From: Oscillospiraceae bacterium
GTDB lineage: Bacteria; Bacillota; Clostridia; Oscillospirales; Oscillospiraceae
Assembly: GCA_910575505.1 (NCBI GenBank)
Contig: CAJTFK010000025.1
Location: 1-56,764, forward strand
Direction: 5' to 3'
Length of the DNA: 56,764 nucleotides
A program made the position numbers and the translations under genes. This document shows positions 33,754 through 42,137 of this stretch, one piece after another. The number at the start of each line of letters is the position of its first letter. The first letter of the stretch is position 1. The notes beneath the pieces are model-generated. The model saw only the letters and a list, made by a program, of their open reading frames with translations. It had not been told where the DNA came from and made no database searches.

Positions 33754-34962
33754 TCAATATCTGGAATAAACCCAGGTGTCAGATGTCACTTCTGGTAAGC
33801 CGAAGGCATCCCGATTTTCAGCGGCGTTCCAGCATACACCGCCAGGATTGTCCCATGCCTCTTCATTGTTACCATCGCAAATGGTATAATAACTTGGGCC
33901 TCGTCCCGGAGGAGGAGAAAGAGAAATTACAACGATGGCGTGATAATATCCCGTTGCAGTATTTTTAAGCCAAACAACATCACCAACTTTGAGCTGGTCA
34001 AAGTTTTGATGTCTAGTTATTGGGGCGCTTTTGCCAAAGAGAGAATCGCTAACGGCGGCAGCAAAAGAGCTACAGGCTTTTGTAAATCCAAAGCCGCGGG
34101 ATTGGTAATTAAATGTAGAGCTATCATCCCACGGACTCCCTGTAGGCATCGTCTCCTCAAACTTTGCCAGCAGCTCTTTGATATTTTCCTCCGTAATAGG
34201 TTTGCCATTGGTCAGATAGCCCTCCCGATAAGTCGTAGAGGCATTGATGCGGTCCATCATCTGCTGGGCATTCTCGCCGTCCAGCATCTTAAACAAGGGG
34301 CCATCCGTTACCTCTGGCGGCTCGGAGGGGTCAACCGGGTCAACAGGCGGCTCGGTTGTGTTCCCCATGTAATCCCGCAGTCGATTGATGACGACACATC
34401 CCTGCGCCCGGTTCATGGGGTTCTTGGGGCCAAAGCTACCATCGCTCTGTCCACCCAGAAGACCGGTGGTGTAGCATACCATGACAGCCCGGCGGCAGTT
34501 GTTGTTGATGCTCTGAAAATCGCTGATGGACCCCATAGACTGGAGGTACTCGGTGTCGGTGGGAATCTTCGCCCCCTTATCCACCAGGATGTTATACATA
34601 ACCTGCGCCATATCCTCGCGGGGAAGGGAGGCCCCAATAGAGGCAGACGAGCGGCTGGTGCCACTCAGGATGCCATGCTTGTTCATGATGGCCTCTCCGG
34701 TAGCCGTGCCCTGGTCGGAGTAGCCCGCCAGCTCAGAGGCATAGAAGGCCCGGGCCAGCATGATGGAGAAGGCTCCATAGGAAACGGGATTGGTGGGCTT
34801 GAAGGCGCCGTCAGAGTAGCCGGAGACAATGCCATCCTGCACGCAGCGGCTGACTTGCTGATACGCCCAATGGTCCGCCGGAACATCCGAAAGCTCCGCC
34901 GCCAGAGCGGGGACGGAGAGGCCCAGGCAGAGGGCCAGAAGGAAGGAAAGGGTGCGTTTCAT
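33754..34962 (-). CDS. SLH protein with a C-terminal cysteine-peptidase-like domain
   Basis: 402 aa. Signal peptide MKRTLSFLLALCLGLSVPAL with cleavage near ALA. Two or three SLH repeats (ELSDVPADHWAYQQV, GIVSGYSDGAFKPTNPVSYG; later LLGGQSDGSFGPKNPMNRAQ) end near residue 195. A short Pro-rich linker (PPVDPVDPSEPPEV) leads to a C-terminal region of about 185 aa with FTKACSSFAAAVSD (candidate nucleophile Cys), LKVGDVVWL and GYYHAIVVI (candidate His), the order expected of NlpC/P60 or CHAP-like cell-wall hydrolases. The ATG at 34962 is chosen over 34968 by ribosome-site spacing. GC is lower than in neighbouring genes. Confidence 0.85.
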   Translation of the reverse strand: MKRTLSFLLALCLGLSVPALAAELSDVPADHWAYQQVSRCVQDGIVSGYSDGAFKPTNPVSYGAFSIMLARAFYASELAGYSDQGTATGEAIMNKHGILSGTSRSSASIGASLPREDMAQVMYNILVDKGAKIPTDTEYLQSMGSISDFQSINNNCRRAVMVCYTTGLLGGQSDGSFGPKNPMNRAQGCVVINRLRDYMGNTTEPPVDPVDPSEPPEVTDGPLFKMLDGENAQQMMDRINASTTYREGYLTNGKPITEENIKELLAKFEETMPTGSPWDDSSTFNYQSRGFGFTKACSSFAAAVSDSLFGKSAPITRHQNFDQLKVGDVVWLKNTATGYYHAIVVISLSPPPGRGPSYYTICDGNNEEAWDNPGGVCWNAAENRDAFGLPEVTSDTWVYSRY

Positions 34963-35162
34963 GGTCATTACCTCCTTTCTTTCATTTTATGGAACCCCCC
35001 GCCGCAGCCCAGCGAAGCGGCTGCGGTGGGGAGAGGAGGCGCAAGGAAGCGGCGCGAGCTCTGCCCAAAGGGCGGAGCGAGTAAAGCGGACTTTGCGCCG
35101 ACGAGGGGGCCGGTCCGGGTTCCGGGCGGAAGGGTTCCTTCGGACCGGACGGTGAACCGCTC

Positions 35163-36350
35163 TCACCGCAGGGGCGACCGGGCCACCCGCCGCATCTCCG
35201 GGGACCGCTTCTTGATGCCCGACACCACCCCCATGGCCATGTACAGCGTGACGATGGAGGAGCCCCCATAGCTGAAAAAGGGCAGGGTGATGCCGATGGT
35301 GGGCATGACGAAGAGGCACATGCCGATGTTGATGACGGTCTGGAAAATCAGGATGGAGGCCATGCCCACACAGACGTAGCGGTAGAAGGGGGTCTTGGAT
35401 TTCCGGGCCACCAGCAGAATGCGGAAGATAATCAGGACCAGCAGCAGCATAATCAGGGTACAGCCGATCAGGCCCAGCTCCTCGCCGGCGGCGGCAAAAA
35501 TCAGGTCCGTCTGCCGCGCCGGCAGAGACCGGTCCGCCCCGGTGCTCTGGGTCTGGGTGCCGTTGAGATAGCCCTGGCCGAAGGCCCCGCCGGAGCCGAT
35601 GGCCAGCAGGCTCCGGGTCTGCTGCCAGGACGCGCCGAGGGGGTCAAAATCATGGTCGAAGAGCACGATAAACCGGTTCCGCATATAGTTCGGAATCAAA
35701 TCCAGCTCCCAGGCCAGAGCGAACACCCCGCCGAAGGCCGCGAAAAACAGCGCGAACCAACGCAGGGCAAACCCCGCTACAAAGGCCATGCAGATAAAAA
35801 TAAACAGGAAAACCAGGGCGTTTCCCATGTCTCCGGAAACGGCGAAGTACAGCCCGCAGAGACCCAGCGTATGCCCCGCCACGAAAAAGGCGGAGCGGAA
35901 GGACTTCATATCCCGTTTCTCCTCCCACAGCCATTCCATCTGCTTGGCCAGCAGCAGCACAAAGCTGATTTTCACCACCTCGGCGGGGCCAATCTGAAAC
36001 GGCACGCCGGGAAACTTCAGCCAGGCGTTGTTTCCGGTCTCCTCCGCGCCGATGCCGAAGGGGGTCAGCAGCAGACAGATGAAACCGATGTTAAAGGTCA
36101 GGACCCACTTCCACTTTTTCATCACCAGCTCCAAATCCAGCATGGAGAAAAAGATATACACGCAGATTCCCAGCGCCAGAGAGGCGGTCTGGATGATGAT
36201 GCGCCGGGTTCCCGTCTCCGAAGGCAGATAGCGGGTGGCGCTGAAAATCAGCACAATGCCGTACAGCGTGGAGACGACGCACAGCCCCAGCAGCATCAGG
36301 TCCGCCTGCTGGATAAAGTCCGCCAGAATGGCTTTCAGTCGATTCAGCAT
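35163..36350 (-). CDS. rodA: rod-shape SEDS glycosyltransferase RodA
   Basis: 395 aa integral membrane protein with about ten transmembrane segments, of the RodA/FtsW/SpoVE family that polymerises lipid II. Diagnostic loops: GNNAWLKFPGVPFQIGPAEV (with the conserved PAEV/K), SGDMGNALVFLFI, GSGGAFGQGYLNG, DLIFAAAGEELGLIGC and TIGITLPFFSYGGSSIVT. The ATG at 36350 has GGAG upstream. RodA rather than FtsW is suggested by the length and loop wording. It stands alone; mreBCD is not in the window. The 200-bp gap downstream (34963-35162) shows no gene. Confidence 0.92.
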   Translation of the reverse strand: MLNRLKAILADFIQQADLMLLGLCVVSTLYGIVLIFSATRYLPSETGTRRIIIQTASLALGICVYIFFSMLDLELVMKKWKWVLTFNIGFICLLLTPFGIGAEETGNNAWLKFPGVPFQIGPAEVVKISFVLLLAKQMEWLWEEKRDMKSFRSAFFVAGHTLGLCGLYFAVSGDMGNALVFLFIFICMAFVAGFALRWFALFFAAFGGVFALAWELDLIPNYMRNRFIVLFDHDFDPLGASWQQTRSLLAIGSGGAFGQGYLNGTQTQSTGADRSLPARQTDLIFAAAGEELGLIGCTLIMLLLVLIIFRILLVARKSKTPFYRYVCVGMASILIFQTVINIGMCLFVMPTIGITLPFFSYGGSSIVTLYMAMGVVSGIKKRSPEMRRVARSPLR

Positions 36351-36466
36351 AACACACTCCATCAGGGCCCATTCTCTCCGGAGGGGATCCAACGCCCCCG
36401 CCGTCCCGGGCCTTTCCGTGTTATTTTACCACAGCGGAAAAAATCTGTAAACGCCGGAAATTTGTT

Positions 36467-36495
36467 TTTACAGATCGTTCAAATTGTGCTATACT
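36467..36495 (+). promoter_or_regulatory. promoter of tsaE-tsaB
   Basis: -35 TTTACA (36467-36472), 17-bp spacer, -10 TATACT (36490-36495) with extended TG. It is 39 bp before the tsaE ATG. Confidence 0.75.
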
Positions 36496-36534
36496 GAATT
36501 GATTGACGAAAACACGCACAAGGGGGGACCCCGC

Positions 36535-36963
36535 ATGGAATACATCTGCCGCGGCGAGGCGGAGACCGAGGCCCTGGGCCAGCGCCTGGCCGGAACCTTC
36601 GCCCCCGGCACGGTGCTGGCCTTTCAGGGCGGCCTGGGCATGGGCAAAACCGCCTTCACCCGGGGCCTGGCCCGGGGCCTGGGCTACCCGGGCCGGGTGA
36701 CCAGCCCCACCTTTACCATTGTCAACGAGTACGACAGCCCCGGCCAGCGTCTCCCCCTCTTCCACTTCGACATGTACCGCCTAGGCGGCCCCGAAGACCT
36801 CTTTGACATCGGCTGGGAGGACTATCTGGACCGGGGGGGCCTCTGCGCCGTGGAGTGGAGCGAGCGGGTCACGGAGGCCCTGCCGGAGGGAACGGTCTTC
36901 ATCACCATCGCCCGCCGCCCGGAGTCGGAGGACTGGCGGAGCGTCACCCTGGGGGAAAGATAA
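36535..36963 (+). CDS. tsaE: t6A biosynthesis ATPase TsaE
   Basis: 142 aa P-loop ATPase that drives the TsaBD complex in tRNA t6A37 formation. GGLGMGKTAFTRGLARGLG is the Walker A region; SPTFTIVNEY, LFHFDMYRL and AVEWSERV are family motifs. The ATG at 36535 is preferred to upstream starts because the GGGGGG ribosome site sits just before it. It ends 9 nt before tsaB; the tsaB ribosome site overlaps its stop. Confidence 0.95.
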   Translation: MEYICRGEAETEALGQRLAGTFAPGTVLAFQGGLGMGKTAFTRGLARGLGYPGRVTSPTFTIVNEYDSPGQRLPLFHFDMYRLGGPEDLFDIGWEDYLDRGGLCAVEWSERVTEALPEGTVFITIARRPESEDWRSVTLGER

Positions 36964-36972
36964 GGAGGCAGC

Positions 36973-37689
36973 ATGAAAATCTTAGCGCTGGAGACCTCGG
37001 CCAGGGCGGTGTCCGCCGCCATCACCGAAAACGGAAGGGTCCTGGCCTCCGGATATCAGGACACGGGCCTGACCCACAGCCGGACCCTGATGCCCATTGT
37101 GGAGGGTCTTCTGAAAAATACGGGCATGACCGTGCAGGATCTGGACGCCGTGGCCGCGGCGGTGGGTCCGGGGTCCTTCACCGGCATCCGCATCGGCGTC
37201 TCCGCCGCCAAGGGGCTGGCCTGGGCTGCGGACAAGCCCTGTGTCCCTGTGTCCACCCTGGCGGCCATGGCCCGGAACGCCGCTCTGCCCTCGGAAGAAC
37301 TGCTGATCTGCGCCATGGACGCCCGGCAGAAGCAGATTTACAACGCCCTGTTCTCCATTCTGGACAGCGGGGCCCTGCGCCGCCGCTGCCCGGACCGGGC
37401 CGTTCCTCTGGAAAACCTGGCAAAAGAGCTGGAGAACGTCCCCGGAAGCAAGACCATCCTGGGAGACGGGGCCCGGCTGTGCCTGGAGGCCCTGACGGCG
37501 GCGGGAATTACCGGGTGCCGTCTGGCCCCGCCCCACCTGGTGATGCAGAACGCCGTGTCCGTGGCTCTGGAGGCGGAGGAGCTGGCCCAAAACGGCGTCC
37601 TCGTCTCCGCCCGGGAGCTGGCCCCGGTATACCTCCGGCCGCCCCAGGCCCTGACCCTGGGAGAACGGAACAAAAAGGAAGCGACATAA
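36973..37689 (+). CDS. tsaB: t6A biosynthesis protein TsaB
   Basis: 238 aa ASKHA-fold partner of TsaD. MKILALETSARAVSAAI, LTHSRTLMPIVEGLL and AAVGPGSFTGIRIGVSAAKG are characteristic. TsaD is not in the window. GGAGG lies 5 nt before the ATG. Part of a short operon tsaE-tsaB-(membrane protein)-upp. Confidence 0.95.
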   Translation: MKILALETSARAVSAAITENGRVLASGYQDTGLTHSRTLMPIVEGLLKNTGMTVQDLDAVAAAVGPGSFTGIRIGVSAAKGLAWAADKPCVPVSTLAAMARNAALPSEELLICAMDARQKQIYNALFSILDSGALRRRCPDRAVPLENLAKELENVPGSKTILGDGARLCLEALTAAGITGCRLAPPHLVMQNAVSVALEAEELAQNGVLVSARELAPVYLRPPQALTLGERNKKEAT

Positions 37690-37712
37690 ATGTAAGCGAG
37701 GAGGTATTTTTC

Positions 37713-38042
37713 ATGTCTTTTGAAGCTGAGGTCATCCCCCTGTTCATTGGCGGGTGTATCGCTGTCAGCCTGTTGGAGCTTGCCGCCGGGTGGGTCCTCT
37801 TCCGCGGCAGGAAGCAGGCCGGGGCTCTGTTTACCGGCCATGTGGCTTCCATGGCCGTGGGGCTGTTCTTTCTGGTCAGGTGTATCTTTGGGGACCGGCT
37901 GGGCCTGACGGGCCCCATCGCCTCCATCGACCACTCCGTCAGTATCGGCCTGTTCGGGTTGTGCTGGACGGCCAGCGTCCTGTTTCTGCTGTCGGCTCTG
38001 GGCAGGCTTAATACGCCGGACAGGGAGACTTCCGAACACTGA
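37713..38042 (+). CDS. small membrane protein
   Basis: 109 aa with three likely transmembrane helices (about 8-28, 42-62, 80-100) and a basic stretch RGRKQ after the first. It begins MSFEAEVIPLFIGGCIAVSL. GAGGAGG lies 9 nt before the ATG at 37713. It starts 23 nt after tsaB, so it is probably co-transcribed. No family is recognised. Longer readings of this frame upstream are antisense-free shadows of tsaB. Confidence 0.75.
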   Translation: MSFEAEVIPLFIGGCIAVSLLELAAGWVLFRGRKQAGALFTGHVASMAVGLFFLVRCIFGDRLGLTGPIASIDHSVSIGLFGLCWTASVLFLLSALGRLNTPDRETSEH

Positions 38043-38156
38043 CGGCACGCCTTACGGATGCCGGAACCCTCCGTCCCGCAGAGGAGGGCCCGCGAAAGGG
38101 CTCCATTCCTCATTTCTGATTTCTGATTCCTGATTAAAAAGCAAGGAGTGTTGTTT

Positions 38157-38789
38157 ATGAGCGGAAAAGTACATGTGATGGACCATCCCCTGGTGGCCCA
38201 CAAGCTGACCATCCTCCGGGACAAGGACACCAGCGTCAAGGACTTCCGGGAGCTGGTCAGTGAGATCGGCATGCTGATTACCTACGAGGCCACCCGGGAC
38301 CTGCCCCTGACCACCCGGGAGGTGGAAACCCCCATTGCCAAAACCACCGCCCCCACGCTGAAGGGCAAGAAGTTTGCCGTGGTGCCCATTCTCCGGGCGG
38401 GCCTGGGTCTGGTGGACGGTGTGCTGCGGATGGTCCCCAGCGCCCGGGTGGGCCACATCGGCCTGTACCGGGACGAGGAGACCCTAGAGCCCGTCAAATA
38501 CTTCTGCAAAATGCCCAAGGATGTGGCGGAGCGGGAGATTCTGATTGTGGACCCCATGCTTGCCACCGGCGGCAGCGCCGACGCGGCCATCGGCTTCATG
38601 AAGGAATACGGCTGCACCAGCATCAAGCTGATGGTGCTGCTGGCCGCGCCGGAGGGCATCGCGCGCATCCAGAAGAGCCACCCCGACGTGGATATCTACT
38701 GCGGAGCGGTGGACCAGCGGCTGAACGAGCACGGCTACATCGTGCCGGGCCTGGGAGACGCCGGAGACCGCATCTTCGGCACCAAATAA
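38157..38789 (+). CDS. upp: uracil phosphoribosyltransferase
   Basis: 210 aa salvage enzyme converting uracil and PRPP to [23 protein letters not shown], the PRPP loop [15 protein letters not shown] and the uracil-binding tail [17 protein letters not shown] are complete. The ATG at 38157 has AAGGAG 8 nt upstream; a GTG at 38148 overlaps that site and is unlikely. It ends with a strong terminator. Confidence 0.97.
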   Translation: MSGKVHVMDHPLVAHKLTILRDKDTSVKDFRELVSEIGMLITYEATRDLPLTTREVETPIAKTTAPTLKGKKFAVVPILRAGLGLVDGVLRMVPSARVGHIGLYRDEETLEPVKYFCKMPKDVAEREILIVDPMLATGGSADAAIGFMKEYGCTSIKLMVLLAAPEGIARIQKSHPDVDIYCGAVDQRLNEHGYIVPGLGDAGDRIFGTK

Positions 38790-38806
38790 GCACGCAGACG
38801 CAAAAA

Positions 38807-38831
38807 AGCCGGAGGCCACGCCTCCGGCTTT
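38807..38831 (+). terminator. upp terminator
   Basis: AAGCCGGAGGC pairs with GCCTCCGGCTT around a 3-nt loop. A-rich and T-rich flanks allow use in both directions. Confidence 0.9.
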
Positions 38832-38920
38832 TCATGCTCTACATCTATAAGGAATCATGAATGAGGAACTGCCTCGTTTTCAATAAAATTCCTAATTCCT
38901 AACTCCTCATTCCTAATTGG

Positions 38921-38956
38921 TCTTAACTCTCCACTCTCCACTCTTAACTCTCTCAG
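38921..38956 (-). repeat. heptamer tract at a gene 3' end
   Basis: On the plus strand, repeated CTCTCCA and CTCTTAA units directly abut the stop codon of the hemolysin III gene. On the coding strand the tract reads TGAGAGAGTTAAGAGTGGAG. Just beyond it are degenerate TTCCTAATTCCTAACTCCTC repeats that can pair with GAATGAGGA at 38867. Confidence 0.75.
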
Positions 38957-39666
38957 TAAAGCTGCGTATAAATCCCCACCCAGTGCAGCGCCGCCGCCGC
39001 CAGCACGAACACGTGCCACACGCAGTGGCTGTATTTCCGTTTCAGGGCAAAGGGGATCATCCCCAGCGTATACAGCAGGCCCCCGGCGAAAATATACCAC
39101 AGCAGCGTCCGGGCGTCCCGGTACAGGCTGGGCAGAAACAGCAGCCCGCTCCAGCCAATCAGGAAATACAGGGTGAAGTGCAGCGCCGGCCAGCGCCCCG
39201 GCCCAAACACAATCACCAAGGTCACGCCGGTGAGAATCACCGCCCACTGAATGCAGAACAGGACGACGCCCGGCCGTCCCCCCAGATACACCAGCAGAAT
39301 GGGGGCGAAGGTGCCGCCAATCAGCAGGTAAATCGAGGTATAGTCAAAGCGGCGGCACACCCGTTTGGCCCTGGAGCCGGTGGGCAGGGCGTGATATGTG
39401 CCGCTCATCAGCATCATCACCACCATGCTGATCCCGTAGAAGCAGGAGGCCATCATCTCCAGGGGCGTGTAAGACCGGACCACCAGCAGCCCCAGGGCCG
39501 CCGCCGCCAGCAGCGCCCCGGCCCCGTGGCTGACAGCGTTGAAGCACTCCTCTCCCCCCGTCAAATGGGGCGGCTCGTTCCGGGCCTGCACCTTAGCCCT
39601 ACGCACCGCCCGCAGGCGGTTTTTCTGTACCCGCCGAATCTGCTCTCCTGTCAAAGCTGCCTCCAT
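38953..39666 (-). CDS. hemolysin III / TrhA-type (PAQR) membrane protein
   Basis: 237 aa with seven transmembrane segments. Family motifs: ECFNAVSHGAGALLAAAALG, LMSGTYHAL, and the last helix region YSHCVWHVFVLAAAALHW carrying the conserved histidines of the zinc site shared with adiponectin receptors. Bacterial members have been linked to membrane homeostasis; the hemolysin name is historical. GGAGGAA lies before the ATG. The basic N-terminus (RRVQKNRLRAVRRAK) is cytoplasmic. Convergent with upp. Confidence 0.93.
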   Translation of the reverse strand: MEAALTGEQIRRVQKNRLRAVRRAKVQARNEPPHLTGGEECFNAVSHGAGALLAAAALGLLVVRSYTPLEMMASCFYGISMVVMMLMSGTYHALPTGSRAKRVCRRFDYTSIYLLIGGTFAPILLVYLGGRPGVVLFCIQWAVILTGVTLVIVFGPGRWPALHFTLYFLIGWSGLLFLPSLYRDARTLLWYIFAGGLLYTLGMIPFALKRKYSHCVWHVFVLAAAALHWVGIYTQLY

Positions 39667-39927
39667 CGCGTTCCTCCCCGGCTCGCGCCGTTATATCATG
39701 TAATCTGGTTTATAAAACTATATTACACGATTTCATTCCGTCTTGCAAGTAGTTTTTTCAAATTTTTTTAGTTCATGCAGACTGCGTGTAGTTTAGCACA
39801 ACACAAACGCAAAATCTCTGGCGCATTTGACGAAAATCCGGAGGGGATGTTAAAATTTTCCGGTCTTTTTCATCTCTGTCCGTACCGGGTGCAAAAAGAG
39901 CCGGCCCCTCTCCGCGGAGCAGGCAAA
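39667..39927. other. AT-rich gap with a motif shared with the ddl upstream region
   Basis: No gene is seen. TAGTTTAGCACAAC (39789-39802) followed by TTTGACGAA (39826-39834) repeats the pair found at 31938-31951 and 31985-31993. This could be a shared operator or part of a degenerate repeat. Confidence 0.45.
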
Positions 39928-39958
39928 AGCGGGACAGACCGCAACGGTCCGTCCCGCT
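39928..39958 (-). terminator. terminator of the 325-aa gene
   Basis: AGCGGGAC (39928-39935) and GTCCCGCT (39951-39958) pair, with inner ACCG/CGGT. Read on the minus strand it ends GTCCCGCTTTTGCC. Confidence 0.75.
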
Positions 39959-39964
39959 CCTTTC

Positions 39965-40005
39965 AGGGCCTGTTATTCACAACCGCCGCACGCAGCCTGG
40001 AAGGG
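39965..40005 (-). repeat. dispersed inverted-repeat element, fragment D
   Basis: AGGGCCTGTTATTCACAACC, then GCCGCACGCAGCCTGGAAGG, matches the first 40 bp of copy A with a few changes. The rest is missing. It abuts the stop of the next gene. Confidence 0.6.
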
Positions 40006-40983
40006 TCAGTTCCTTCCCACCCCCAGCTCCCAGAGCTCGTCCACATACTCGTCAACCCACCTGACGCCGTCGGCCATCCAGTACTGACGTTCCCTGGGCT
40101 TGGCACGGGAGGAATCCAGAAAAGGCTGGAAGAGAACCAGTCTGGCCGGGGGCGCTTCATAGATTCCGTTCAGCAGCGCCAGATCCTCCGGATACCGGTA
40201 CCAGAGGGACCGGTCCGGGTCCGGATGCTCCCGCCGCCACAGGGCGAAGTCCGGCAGGAAATTATGATACACCGGCATTTCAAGGGCCTGAAACGCCTCT
40301 TCCGGCAGCAGGACCTGCGCCAGGCAGTAAAGCCCGTGGGCCAGGGTGCAGAAGGGCCGCCGGCCAATCATGTATTTCTGGTCCCTGGGATAGCCCCGGC
40401 ACACCCCCAGCAGGTCTTCACCGGCTTTGTCCGTGTCTCCCCCTGCCAGGTCCAGCAGGAAGGAGAGCATGGCCTTTTCCAGCAGGGTGGAGCTCTTCCG
40501 CCTCATAAATTTCTCCGCGGCGGGAACGGCCCACTCCAATACCGCCGGGTCCCTGTACCACAGGCCGATCATCACATGGGCGGCGGCAGGGAAAAAAGGC
40601 TCGTTGCTGTTCTGCACCTTCGTGAGCTCCCGGGGCAGCAGCCGGTCCATGACCTGGGTGTTTCCGCAGGCGAAGCACTCCAGCATACAGTGAAAATTCC
40701 ACTCATAGCAGTAGCTGCCGTAGATGCTGGGCATCATGTCGATTTTGCCCCGCTGGTTCATGACCCGGCACAGCCCCGGCCAGTCCTTTTCCCGGACCCG
40801 CTCCTCCGTCCAGGCGTTCCAGTCCTCCGGCTCCGGAGCCATGGAGGTAACGAAGGTCCACTGGTTGCGGAGCAGATGCCGCAGCCGCGCCTTTCCCTCC
40901 GGCTCCCCGCCCTCATAGACAAATTTGTCCATGACCTTCTGATATTTTTCCCGCAAAGCCGCGGGGTCAGTTCGCAGTTCCAT
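40006..40983 (-). CDS. hypothetical protein
   Basis: 325 aa soluble, alpha-helical protein. It starts MELRTDPAALREKYQKVMDK and contains WNFHCMLECFACGNTQVMDR, AEKFMRRKSSTLLEKAMLSF and ends DEYVDELWELGVGRN. The layout loosely resembles Imm49-type immunity proteins, but I see no secure match. GGAGG lies 7 nt upstream of the ATG. It has its own terminator and starts 48 nt after the pyruvate-kinase-like gene stop, so it may share that transcript. Confidence 0.75.
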   Translation of the reverse strand: MELRTDPAALREKYQKVMDKFVYEGGEPEGKARLRHLLRNQWTFVTSMAPEPEDWNAWTEERVREKDWPGLCRVMNQRGKIDMMPSIYGSYCYEWNFHCMLECFACGNTQVMDRLLPRELTKVQNSNEPFFPAAAHVMIGLWYRDPAVLEWAVPAAEKFMRRKSSTLLEKAMLSFLLDLAGGDTDKAGEDLLGVCRGYPRDQKYMIGRRPFCTLAHGLYCLAQVLLPEEAFQALEMPVYHNFLPDFALWRREHPDPDRSLWYRYPEDLALLNGIYEAPPARLVLFQPFLDSSRAKPRERQYWMADGVRWVDEYVDELWELGVGRN

Positions 40984-41031
40984 AGCTTCCTCCTGTATTC
41001 GGTTTCCCTGCCGCCATGACGCGCCGCCTGT

Positions 41032-42045
41032 TCAAAGCGCCGGGTTCCCCTGGGGGTCCCGCCCCTCCCTCCGGAAGGCCTCCGCCTCCCGGGCGGTACG
41101 GGCCAGATACCGGATGGCCTCCACGGGATAGGCCCCCACGGCGGTCTCCCCGGTGACCATCACCGAGGACGCGCCGTCCAGCACGGCGTTGAAGATGTCG
41201 CTGACCTCCGCCCGGGTGGGCACGGGGCTCCGCTCCATGGAGGCCAGCATCTGGGTCACTACCATGAAGGGCTTCCGGGCTCCCCGGCAGGCCGCCGCGA
41301 TGTGCTTTTGCAGGGCGGGCAGCTTCCACAGGGGCCCGCTGTTCCCCAGGTCTCCCCGGGCAATGACGATCTCGTCCGCCGCCGGCAGCAGGGACGGCAG
41401 GTGCTCCACCCCCTCCAGATTTTCGATTTTGGCAAAGAGGCGGATATCCGACCCGCCGGCGCGGTCCAGAGCCTGCCGCACCTCCTCCAGATCTCCCCGG
41501 TCCCGGACGAAGGGCTGCATGACGCCGGTGACGCCAAAGGACTTCGCCGCCCGGATGTTGGCCCGGTCCATCTCCGTCATGGCGGGCATGGGCGCCCGGA
41601 CCCCCGTCAGGGCAGCGCTTTTCCGGCTCTGGAGGACGCCGCCCCGGAGAACCTCCGCCAGGGCCCCGTCTTCCCGCTGCTCCAGAACCCGGAGGAGGAT
41701 TTTCCCGTCGTCCAGAAGCAGCTCCTGTCCGGGGCTCAGATAAGGCAGGGTTTCCCGGGGCAGGGGGACGTCCGCGCCCAGGCGGACCGCCGTCCCCTCC
41801 GCCAGGGTCAGGGGCGCAGGCAGAGCGCCCACCCGCAGCTCCGGGCCCTGCATGTCAATCAGCAGCCGGGGAACCACGCCGCAGCGCCGGGCGGCGGCAT
41901 GGAGATGCTCCACCTGCTCCGCCGCGGCCTCCAGGCCGACGTGGGACAGGTTCAGCCGGACGCCGGTCATGCCGGCGCGGAACATGGCCTCCAGCGTAGC
42001 GGTGTCAGAACAGGCGGGACCCAGTGTACCGTAAATATCAAGCAT
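41032..42045 (-). CDS. short pyruvate kinase paralogue
   Basis: 337 aa, against about 470-585 aa for ordinary pyruvate kinases. The barrel and B domain are present (GVRLNLSH, KIENLEGVEHL, IVIARGDLGNSG, FMVVTQMLASMERSPVPTRA, EVSDIFNAVLDGASSVMVTG); the whole C-terminal regulatory domain is absent. The usual LDTKGPEIR reads IDMQGPELR, changing the Thr and Lys next to the metal-binding Asp. The catalytic Lys of KIEN and the Glu and Asp metal ligands remain. It may be an unregulated pyruvate kinase or may act on another phospho-enol compound. GGAGG is upstream of the ATG. It follows mtnA on the same strand. Confidence 0.85.
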   Translation of the reverse strand: MLDIYGTLGPACSDTATLEAMFRAGMTGVRLNLSHVGLEAAAEQVEHLHAAARRCGVVPRLLIDMQGPELRVGALPAPLTLAEGTAVRLGADVPLPRETLPYLSPGQELLLDDGKILLRVLEQREDGALAEVLRGGVLQSRKSAALTGVRAPMPAMTEMDRANIRAAKSFGVTGVMQPFVRDRGDLEEVRQALDRAGGSDIRLFAKIENLEGVEHLPSLLPAADEIVIARGDLGNSGPLWKLPALQKHIAAACRGARKPFMVVTQMLASMERSPVPTRAEVSDIFNAVLDGASSVMVTGETAVGAYPVEAIRYLARTAREAEAFRREGRDPQGNPAL

Positions 42046-42137
42046 AGAATTACCTCCGGGATATTCAGATCAGAGCGGAGCGTTCAGAGCAGAAAGCTGA
42101 GAGTTCCGGCCATGGAATATCTCCGCTCTTCTCTCTC

